The notes beneath the pieces were generated by a model, which worked only from the letters and a program-made list of their open reading frames with translations, did no database searches and was not told the DNA's origin. Shown here piece by piece: positions 1 through 5,318 of a stretch of 8,607 nucleotides of DNA; positions within the stretch are counted from its first letter, which is position 1, and every line of letters starts with the position of its first letter. Both the position numbers and the translations under genes were made by a program. This stretch comes from Acidimicrobiales bacterium. GTDB lineage: Bacteria > Actinomycetota > Acidimicrobiia > Acidimicrobiales > Palsa-688. The stretch covers positions 1-8,607 of the forward strand of contig JASHVH010000063.1 of assembly GCA_030039575.1 (NCBI GenBank), given 5' to 3'.

Positions 1-363
1 GACTCGTTCCTGCTCGGCGCGATCGGGTACGTGAACCCCTACGGCAACTACATCCCCCGGGCCTCCAACCGCATGTGGGAGCTCCTCGAAGACGGCCGCG
101 TCGAAGACGCTCGCCGGATCCAACGGCTTATCGACGCAATGGACCACATCATCGCCGCCGGCCACCCGACGTACGGCCATCAGTGCTATTCGAAACGCCT
201 GGCCGCCGTGGCCGGCCACCCGGTCGGCGATGTGCGGCCGCCGATCTCGAGGTTCCCCGAGCTCGGCGAGGAAGGCGAGCGGCGCGTCGCCCAGCTCTCA
301 GCGCTCATGCACCAGCTCGACGAGCTGGTCGATGAGATCGACCTCAAGCAATCGGCCTCCTGA
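1..363 (+). CDS. DapA/NAL-family aldolase or deaminase, C-terminal part (5' end cut by window)
   Basis: Frame 1 is open from the first base and stops with TGA at 361-363, giving the last 120 residues of a protein that starts before the window. The residues DSFLLGAIGYVNP, then ELLEDGRVEDARRIQ and a late VRPPIS segment, match the C-terminal helical region of the dihydrodipicolinate synthase / N-acetylneuraminate lyase family: the end of the barrel (the 'G..G.i....N..P' turn), the 'G(D)...AR.(L/I)Q' helix, and the 'vRpPl' segment. Family members are about 300 residues, so roughly 60% is missing, including the Schiff-base lysine. Members include DHDPS, sugar-acid aldolases and the pyrroline-hydroxycarboxylate deaminase of hydroxyproline catabolism; the visible part cannot separate these. 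A GTG at 31 is an internal codon, not the start. The gene converges with the minus-strand SnoaL-like gene. The family is fairly sure; the substrate is unknown. Confidence 0.8.
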   Translation, partial: DSFLLGAIGYVNPYGNYIPRASNRMWELLEDGRVEDARRIQRLIDAMDHIIAAGHPTYGHQCYSKRLAAVAGHPVGDVRPPISRFPELGEEGERRVAQLSALMHQLDELVDEIDLKQSAS

Positions 364-366
364 GCG

Positions 367-393
367 GCCCTTCTTGTTTAAGGGCGTAATTTT
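367..393 (+). terminator. Intrinsic terminator after the DapA-family gene
   Basis: GCCCTT (367-372), a 7-nt loop and AAGGGC (380-385) form a perfect 6-bp stem beginning three bases after the TGA stop, followed by GTAATTTT. The stem is short and the T tract is interrupted, but the position directly behind a stop codon in front of a convergent gene fits a rho-independent terminator. Confidence 0.55.
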
Positions 394-400
394 GGCGAAC

Positions 401-479
401 TGGGGCTGAAAAGAATTTTTGGGGCGGCGAAAGTAATGGTAAGAACTTTTTGAAGCCCCAAAACACGTTTTCCGCCCCA
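401..479. repeat. 79-nt imperfect palindrome (long hairpin) in convergent intergenic region
   Basis: Four GGGGC/GCCCC blocks lie symmetrically around position 440: GGGGC at 402 and 421, GCCCC at 455 and 474, each pair 19 nt apart. Pairing is TGGGGC 401-406 with GCCCCA 474-479, one mismatch, GAAAA 408-412 with TTTTC 468-472, a 4x4 internal loop, TTTTGGGGC 417-425 with GCCCCAAAA 455-463, a small internal loop, and AAAGT 430-434 with ACTTT 445-449, closing a 10-nt loop. That is about 25 base pairs. The stretch is clearly richer in A+T than the surrounding genes. It could be a bidirectional terminator, a structured RNA, or a small inverted-repeat element; no target-site duplication is obvious at its edges. 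Confidence 0.7.
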
Positions 480-496
480 AAATCATGGCTAATTCG

Positions 497-520
497 ACAG
501 GCCTGGTGCGGCCGGCCTGT
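497..520. other. Small hairpin downstream of SnoaL-like gene
   Basis: ACAGGCC (497-503) and GGCCTGT (514-520) form a perfect 7-bp inverted repeat with a 10-nt loop, about 70 nt past the stop of the minus-strand gene. No T run follows on either strand, so it is not a classic terminator. The rest of 521-590 shows nothing I can assign. Confidence 0.3.
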
Positions 521-590
521 TCCACGGTCTCCATGCGACCTGGCCCCCGGCGCCGGCTGGTCAGTTCGTGGTGGACCATGAAGCAAGCGG

Positions 591-1085
591 TCAGGCCCCG
601 TCGGGCCGAGGGATGCGTTCGAAGCGGTTGATGTTGACGTCGAAGCCGGCGTCGTTACCGGTCAGCTCCTGACGGCGCCGGCTGATGCGCCAGCGCCCTC
701 CCTCCCGGACAAGCCGGTCCCGGTACTGGCCCATCATGGTGGCGGTAGACCCGTCCGGCCGTTCATGCCAGGCGAGCACGTAGCTGGTGGCGCCGGCGTG
801 CACGCGGTCGTCCTCGAGGGTGACCATGACGTTCGACAGGTGGTGGGACGTCCGCGCCCAGCGCCACATGCGGGCCAGGTCCCGGCGCAGCCCGGCAGCG
901 CCATGGCTCTGAAGGCGTGGCTCCGGGCCGTACTCCACCACACAGTCGTCCGTGAAGAGGGCGGCCAGCGCGTCCAAGTCCATCCGGTCGAGGTGGGCGC
1001 AGTACGCGTAAAGCACCTCGGTGATCGCTTGCTTGTCCAGCAGCTCGCCGAGGCCCTCGTCCCTCGAGGCCACCTCAGATGCCAT
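591..1085 (-). CDS. SnoaL-like / NTF2-fold family protein
   Basis: A 164-residue protein. The N-terminal helix pattern (KQAITEVLYAYCAHLDRMD, then DALAALFTDDCVVEYG, about residues 18-55) is typical of SnoaL-like NTF2-fold proteins, a cone-shaped alpha+beta barrel used by small isomerases, dehydratases, cyclases and ring-hydroxylating dioxygenase beta subunits. Residues TSHHLSNVMVTLEDDRV (about 79-95) and the ending RDRLVREGGRWRISRR fit the following strands. Length is normal for the family (about 130-170). No signal peptide or membrane segment is seen. The ATG at 1085-1083 lies inside the 3' end of the preceding dehydrogenase gene, whose TGA is at 1077-1075. This 11-bp overlap implies one transcript and translational coupling; no strong Shine-Dalgarno precedes the ATG. 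The likely role is a small enzyme or accessory in the same pathway as the dehydrogenase, but the fold alone does not give a reaction. Confidence 0.8.
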   Translation of the reverse strand: MASEVASRDEGLGELLDKQAITEVLYAYCAHLDRMDLDALAALFTDDCVVEYGPEPRLQSHGAAGLRRDLARMWRWARTSHHLSNVMVTLEDDRVHAGATSYVLAWHERPDGSTATMMGQYRDRLVREGGRWRISRRRQELTGNDAGFDVNINRFERIPRPDGA

Positions 1086-2577
1086 CGACGCAGAGGTACT
1101 TGACCTCCAGGAACTCCTCGAGCCCGTGGTGCGACCCCTCCCGCCCGAAGCCGGACTCCTTCATCCCGCCGAACGGCGCACCCTCGTACGAGATGACCCC
1201 GGTGTTCGCACCGACCACGCCGAACTCGAGGCCTTCACCGACCCGGAAGGCCCGCCCGAGGTCCCTGGTGTAGAAGTAGGCAGCCAGCCCTGAGGAGGTG
1301 GAGTTGGCCAACGCGAGGGCTTCCTCCTCGGTGTCGAACCTGAAGAACGGCGCCACCGGGCCGAACGTTTCCCCCCGGGCCAGCTCCATGCCCGATGTGG
1401 CGCCCACGAGGATGGTGGGTTCGAAGAACGTGCCCCCGAGCTCGTGACGCTGCCCACCGCTCAGGACCTGCGCGCCTTTGGCGGTGGCGTCGTCCAGGTG
1501 GCGCTCGACCTTGGCCACGGCGCTCTCCTCGATGAGCGGCCCGATGGCGACGTCGGCGTCGAGGCCGTGGCCCACCTTCAACTGGCTGACCGCGTTGGCA
1601 AAGCGCTCGACGAAGGCGTCGTGGGCCCCCGACTGCACGAGGATGCGGTTGGCGCACACGCATGTTTGGCCGGCATTGCGGAACTTCGAGTCGATAGCCC
1701 CCTGGACGGCGGCGCCCAGGTCGGCGTCGTCGAACACGATGAACGGCGAGTTCCCGCCCAGCTCGAGGGCTAACCGCTTTACGGTCCCGGCGCATTGCGA
1801 CATCAGCAGCTTGCCCACCTCCGTCGAGCCGGTGAAAGTGAGCATCCTGACGGTCTCGTCGCCGGTGAGGACGGCTCCCACCACGACAGGGTCGCCGTGG
1901 ACGACGTTGAAGATGCCCGCCGGGAGCCCGGCCCGGTTCCCGAGCTCCGCCAGGGCGAGGCCGGACAGGGGGGCCTCGCTGGCCGGTTTCAGCACCACCC
2001 CGCACCCGGCCGCCAACGCCGGGGCCACCTTGCGGGCGATCATGAGGGCGGGGAAGTTCCAGGGCGTGATGGCCGCCACCACCCCGACGGGCTGGCGGAG
2101 GGCAAACAGGCGCCGGCTACTGCGGTTCCCGGGGATCACCTCCCCGTACCCCCGGCGGGCCTCCTCGGCATAGAACCGCACGAAAGCGGCGCTGTAGGCG
2201 ACCTCGCCCCGCGCCTCGGCCAGGGGCTTGCCTTCCTCGATGGTCAGCAGGACGGCCAGCTGCTCCTGGTCCTCCTTGATGAGGTCGTACCAGCGCATGA
2301 GCACTTCGGCCCGCTCAGTGGCCGGTAGCCTCCACCAGCCATGGCGGGCCCGCTCGGCCGCCACGACGGCGCGACGGACGTCGTCGGCCGTGGCGGAGGC
2401 GATGTTCGCAATGGCCTCCCCACTGGCCGGGTCGCGCACCTCGAGCCGGGCGCCATCGGCGGCCGGCGCCCAGTGGCCGTCGATGAAGAGATCCTCCTGG
2501 AGCAGGCCCGCCGCGCGAAGCTGTCCCACATGCCCCGCCACGAGCGGGACGAACGACTCAGCTAGTGCCGTCACCAT
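1075..2577 (-). CDS. gabD: NAD(P)-dependent succinate-semialdehyde dehydrogenase-like aldehyde dehydrogenase
   Basis: A 500-residue aldehyde dehydrogenase, the normal length for the superfamily. Seen in order: ITPWNFP (cofactor and active-site loop), TFTGSTEVG (Rossmann glycine motif), LELGG with the general-base Glu272, and FRNAGQTCVCANR with nucleophile Cys306, a 34-residue Glu-Cys spacing as expected. The Cys306/Cys308 pair and the ending PFGGMKESGFGREGSHHG followed by EEFLEVKYLCV resemble GabD, the succinate-semialdehyde dehydrogenase of GABA breakdown; the paired cysteines are reported as a redox switch in some SSADHs. Related dehydrogenases for 2-oxoglutarate semialdehyde or glutarate semialdehyde remain possible. 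The start is taken at ATG 2577-2575. An upstream in-frame TTG at 2646 would add 23 unconserved residues without a good ribosome site. The gene is divergent from the aminotransferase, and the pair suggests amine to aldehyde to carboxylate conversion in the cytoplasm. Confidence 0.92.
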   Translation of the reverse strand: MVTALAESFVPLVAGHVGQLRAAGLLQEDLFIDGHWAPAADGARLEVRDPASGEAIANIASATADDVRRAVVAAERARHGWWRLPATERAEVLMRWYDLIKEDQEQLAVLLTIEEGKPLAEARGEVAYSAAFVRFYAEEARRGYGEVIPGNRSSRRLFALRQPVGVVAAITPWNFPALMIARKVAPALAAGCGVVLKPASEAPLSGLALAELGNRAGLPAGIFNVVHGDPVVVGAVLTGDETVRMLTFTGSTEVGKLLMSQCAGTVKRLALELGGNSPFIVFDDADLGAAVQGAIDSKFRNAGQTCVCANRILVQSGAHDAFVERFANAVSQLKVGHGLDADVAIGPLIEESAVAKVERHLDDATAKGAQVLSGGQRHELGGTFFEPTILVGATSGMELARGETFGPVAPFFRFDTEEEALALANSTSSGLAAYFYTRDLGRAFRVGEGLEFGVVGANTGVISYEGAPFGGMKESGFGREGSHHGLEEFLEVKYLCVDGI

Positions 2578-2664
2578 GGCCGAGATACTATGTTCGCCGC
2601 TGTTCGTACTTCGAGCTGCTCGTTCGCATAGCGGACGACGGGACAAGGCGGGGAGGGAGCACTA
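2578..2664. promoter_or_regulatory. Divergent promoter/operator region
   Basis: These 87 bp separate the dehydrogenase from the aminotransferase, which point away from each other. A TAGTAT hexamer on the minus strand (2590-2585) lies 7 nt before the dehydrogenase ATG, the spacing expected of a -10 box for a leaderless transcript. The overlapping TACTAT on the plus strand (2586-2591) could be the -10 for the rightward operon. No convincing -35 is seen for either. GTTCG occurs at 2592, 2602 and 2622 (10 and 20 bp apart), and CGAGC-T-GCTCG (2612-2622) is a perfect palindrome. These are candidate operator elements for an unseen regulator. This is motif reading only. Confidence 0.4.
2651..2659 (+). 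promoter_or_regulatory. Ribosome binding site of the aminotransferase gene
   Basis: GGGAGGGAG ends 5 nt before the GTG at 2665. This strong Shine-Dalgarno decides the GTG start; the next in-frame ATG codons lie well inside conserved sequence. Confidence 0.7.
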
Positions 2665-4110
2665 GTGCAGCCGCTTGACCAGGCCAGCCCCGGAGGCCAA
2701 ACAAAAGGAGCACCGGCCCCAGTAGGAGAGGCCGCAGGAGCCGACGACCTGCGAGAGCTCGACCTGCGGTTCGCCTTTCACCCGTTCACCTCCATACACG
2801 ACCACCAGATCTCAGGGCCGCTGGTGATCGTGGAGGGAGCGGGGAGCCGGCTGACCGACAGTCGCGGCCGGACCTACCTGGACGCCATGGCCGGTCTCTG
2901 GTGCGTGAACATCGGTTACGGCAACCTCGAGGTGGCCGACGCCATCCGGGCCCAGGTGGCCCGCCTGCCCTACTACCACTCGTTCTCCTCGATGGCCAAC
3001 GACGTGTCAACACTGCTGGCCGAGCGGCTGGTTACGTCCGCCCCGGTCCCCATGGCGCGAGCGTTCTTTGGCAACAGCGGCTCCGACGCCAACGACACCA
3101 ACCTGAAGATCGTCTGGTACTACAACAACGTCCTCGGCCGGCCCCAGCGTAAGAAGATCATTTCGCGAAACCGCGGTTACCACGGGGTGACGGTGGCCAC
3201 TGCCGGGCTCACAGGCCTCGCCAGCCTCCATGCCGGCTTCGATGTGCCCTTGCCGATGATCCGCCACGTCAGAGCTCCGCACAGCCTGTGGGAAGCGGAA
3301 CCGGGCATGACAGATGCCGAGTTCGTGGCCGACCTGGCGCGCGAACTCGAGGAGCTGATCCTGGCGGAGGGGCCGGACACGGTCGCCGCTTTCATCGCGG
3401 AACCCCTCCAGGCCGCCGGCGGCGTTATCGTACCTCCCGCCGGCTATTTCGCCGCCATCGAGGAGGTCCTGCGCCGTTACGACATCCTGTTCATCGTCGA
3501 CGAAGTGGTCTGTGGGTTCGGCCGCCTCGGCCGCTGGTTCGGGACCGAAACGTACAACCTGCACCCTGACCTGATGACCCTGGCGAAGGGGGTCACTTCC
3601 GGTTACGTCCCGTTATCGGCCACCCTCGTGTCGGAAAAGGTCTGGGAAGTGCTCTCCCAAGGGAGCGAACGCTATGGCGTCTTCGGCCACGGCTACACGT
3701 ACACGGCGCACCCGTTGGCGGCGGCGGCGGCGCTGGCGAACCTCGCCATCCTCGACCGAGAGGGCCTGGTCGAACAAGCGGCCAAGCGTGGCGCCTATCT
3801 CCGCGAGCGGCTCCACGAGAGCTTCGGCGATCACCCGCTCGTCGGCGAAGTGCGCGGCGAGGGGCATATTGCGGCGGTGGAGTTCGTCCGGAGCCGTTCT
3901 CCGCTCCAGCGCTTCGACCCGTCGCTCCGCGTCGGCGCTCGGGTAGCACGGGCCAGCCGGGACCACGGCGTTATCACGCGTGCCCTGCCCAACGCCGACA
4001 CGATTGCTTTTTCACCTCCGTTTATCGTCACCGAACCTGAGCTCGACGAGATGGTCGAGGGCGCCCGGAGGGGGCTCGACGATGTGGCGGCCGAGCTGGC
4101 GAGGGAATGA
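2665..4110 (+). CDS. Class III PLP-dependent omega-aminotransferase
   Basis: A 481-residue cytoplasmic aminotransferase of fold type I, class III, slightly long because of a poorly conserved N-terminus of about 35 residues. It moves an amino group from an omega-amine or omega-amino acid to a keto acid such as pyruvate or 2-oxoglutarate. Seen: YLDAMAGLWCVNIGYG, the phosphate-binding NSGSDAND (about 137-144), RGYHGVT with His173, DEVVCGFGRLG with Asp279 contacting the PLP ring nitrogen, and LAKGVTSGYVPLSA with Lys308 as the Schiff-base lysine. GHGYTYTAHPLAAAAALA follows, typical of this class. The SDANDTNLK and YHGVT wording is closest to taurine-, beta-alanine- and putrescine-pyruvate aminotransferases, but the substrate cannot be fixed. 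It is the first gene of the rightward operon, ends 13 bp before the NAD kinase-like start, and sits divergent to a GabD-like dehydrogenase that could oxidise its aldehyde product. Confidence 0.92.
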   Translation: MQPLDQASPGGQTKGAPAPVGEAAGADDLRELDLRFAFHPFTSIHDHQISGPLVIVEGAGSRLTDSRGRTYLDAMAGLWCVNIGYGNLEVADAIRAQVARLPYYHSFSSMANDVSTLLAERLVTSAPVPMARAFFGNSGSDANDTNLKIVWYYNNVLGRPQRKKIISRNRGYHGVTVATAGLTGLASLHAGFDVPLPMIRHVRAPHSLWEAEPGMTDAEFVADLARELEELILAEGPDTVAAFIAEPLQAAGGVIVPPAGYFAAIEEVLRRYDILFIVDEVVCGFGRLGRWFGTETYNLHPDLMTLAKGVTSGYVPLSATLVSEKVWEVLSQGSERYGVFGHGYTYTAHPLAAAAALANLAILDREGLVEQAAKRGAYLRERLHESFGDHPLVGEVRGEGHIAAVEFVRSRSPLQRFDPSLRVGARVARASRDHGVITRALPNADTIAFSPPFIVTEPELDEMVEGARRGLDDVAAELARE

Positions 4111-4123
4111 CGAGCGCCGCAAG

Positions 4124-5260
4124 ATGGCCGCGCTGCTGGGGCTGCTCGTCAACCCGGTCGCCGGGATGGGCGGGCGCGTCGGCCTCCATGGCACGGACGG
4201 GACGTCGCGCCTGGCCGAGGCCCGGCGCCGAGGCGCCGCCTCGGTAACTACGCCGAGGGCGAGGCGGGCGGTGCAGCGGCTCGCCGGCCGGGACATTGAG
4301 ATCCTGGCCGCCCCCGGGGCTATGGGCGCCGATGTCATGGTGGCTGGAGGTGCCGAAGGGCGGACGCTGGAGATGCAGGTCGGGCCCGAGACCACCGCGG
4401 CGGACACACAACGCGCCGCCCGCCTGCTGGCCGACGCCGGCGTCGCCCTCGTCCTTTTCGCCGGTGGCGACGGGACGGCGGGGGACATCGTGCGGACTAT
4501 CGGGCAACGAGTCCCCATCCTCGGCATCCCGAGCGGCGTAAAGATGCGCTCGGGAGTGTTCGCCGCCAACCCCGAGGCGGCCGGAGAACTGGCGGCCGAG
4601 TTCCTGGCCCGGGCCGAACGCCCGGTCGCCGCCGCCGACGTGGTCGACGTGGTGGAGGCAGGTACCGCGCCCGGCTTCCCCGGGCGGCCGCCAGACGTCG
4701 AGCTCCGGGGCCAGGCCAGCGTCCCGAGCCTCGGGGCCGGCCGGCTCCCCGGCCCCAAGAGCTCCTCCGTCCTGGCGTCGAGCGCCGCCATCGAGGCCCT
4801 GTGCCGGGCGGTAGCAGCCGAACTAAGCCCCGGCACGCTGTACCTCTTCGGGCCGGGGTCGACGACGGGCAGGATCCTGGACGTCATGGGCTTGCCGAGT
4901 TCGCCCCTCGGCGTTGATGCGGTGCAAGACGGTGCGCTCGTCGGCGCGGACCTGGGCGAGCCAGCCATCGTCGAGCTCATGGGCCTGTCGCCGAAGACCA
5001 AGTTGGTCCTCGGCGTGATCGGGGGCCAGGGCTTCCTGCTCGGCCGCGGCAACCAGCAGCTCGGCCCAGCCGTCCTCTCCCGTATCGCGCCGGAGGACCT
5101 CACCATCGTCTCCTCCGCCGACAAGCTCGTCGCCCTTCAGCCCCCTTTGCTCCGCGTCGATGTCGGCGACGAGGCGTCCTTCGCCTGGGCCACCGGGTTC
5201 CAACGGGTGCGCGTCGGGCCGAGCCGCTTCATGATGATGAGGGTGGCGGGGGCGGCGTGA
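4124..5260 (+). CDS. ATP-NAD kinase family protein (AcoX-like)
   Basis: A 378-residue protein that begins MAALLGLLVNPVAGMGGRVG, where the 'l.vNP.aGmGG.VGL.GTDG' opening is the hallmark of the COG3199/AcoX branch of the ATP-NAD kinase family. The diacylglycerol/NAD-kinase-type nucleotide motif GGDGT is at residues 114-118, followed by IPSGVKMRSGVFAANPEAAG. Later LFGPGSTTGRILD (about 246-258), KTKLVLGVIGGQG and DLTIVSSADKL fit the C-terminal domain. Length is normal. Members are predicted to phosphorylate NAD or a related small molecule; AcoX of acetoin operons has no settled role. The ATG at 4124 is chosen because it opens directly on the conserved N-terminus; the frame stays open upstream inside the aminotransferase gene. 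The ribosome site is weak (GAGGGA 18 nt upstream), so expression probably depends on coupling to the gene before. It could supply NADP+ to the pathway or phosphorylate an intermediate (inference). Confidence 0.88.
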   Translation: MAALLGLLVNPVAGMGGRVGLHGTDGTSRLAEARRRGAASVTTPRARRAVQRLAGRDIEILAAPGAMGADVMVAGGAEGRTLEMQVGPETTAADTQRAARLLADAGVALVLFAGGDGTAGDIVRTIGQRVPILGIPSGVKMRSGVFAANPEAAGELAAEFLARAERPVAAADVVDVVEAGTAPGFPGRPPDVELRGQASVPSLGAGRLPGPKSSSVLASSAAIEALCRAVAAELSPGTLYLFGPGSTTGRILDVMGLPSSPLGVDAVQDGALVGADLGEPAIVELMGLSPKTKLVLGVIGGQGFLLGRGNQQLGPAVLSRIAPEDLTIVSSADKLVALQPPLLRVDVGDEASFAWATGFQRVRVGPSRFMMMRVAGAA

Positions 5261-5318
5261 GCTAGCCCAACAGAGGAAGCCGGAAAAGGAAACGCCAAAG
5301 AAAGAAAGGGCTCTACCC
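5261..5318 (+). promoter_or_regulatory. Purine-rich leader with ribosome site before the GcvPA-like gene
   Basis: The 58-nt gap is unlike its GC-rich surroundings: 5272-5310 is mostly A and G, with several Shine-Dalgarno-like runs (GAGGAAG, AAAAGGAAA, GAAAGGG). The last, AAAGGG at 5305-5310, lies 8 nt before the GTG at 5319 and supports that start. The unpaired purine leader would favour initiation. No promoter is recognisable. Confidence 0.5.

Noticed and set aside
298..579. 93-codon minus-strand open frame across the intergenic region
   Set aside because: It spans the terminator and the palindrome and overlaps the end of the DapA-family gene; the translation shows no family pattern.
2578..2646. 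TTG start at 2646 for the dehydrogenase
   Set aside because: It adds 23 residues unlike the family and lacks a ribosome site on that strand; the G-rich run nearby serves the opposite-strand gene.
4107..4110. ATGA overlap at the aminotransferase stop, suggesting a start at 4107
   Set aside because: This ATG is not in the frame that encodes the NAD kinase-like protein; the in-frame ATG is at 4124.
3980..4123. 48-codon upstream extension of the NAD kinase-like frame
   Set aside because: It lies inside the aminotransferase gene in another frame and shows no similarity to the family N-terminus, which begins right at the ATG at 4124.
4012..5124. 370-codon minus-strand open frame opposite the NAD kinase-like gene
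   Set aside because: It is low-complexity in Ser/Pro/Arg/Thr, as expected for an antisense shadow in high-GC DNA; the plus strand carries clear motifs.
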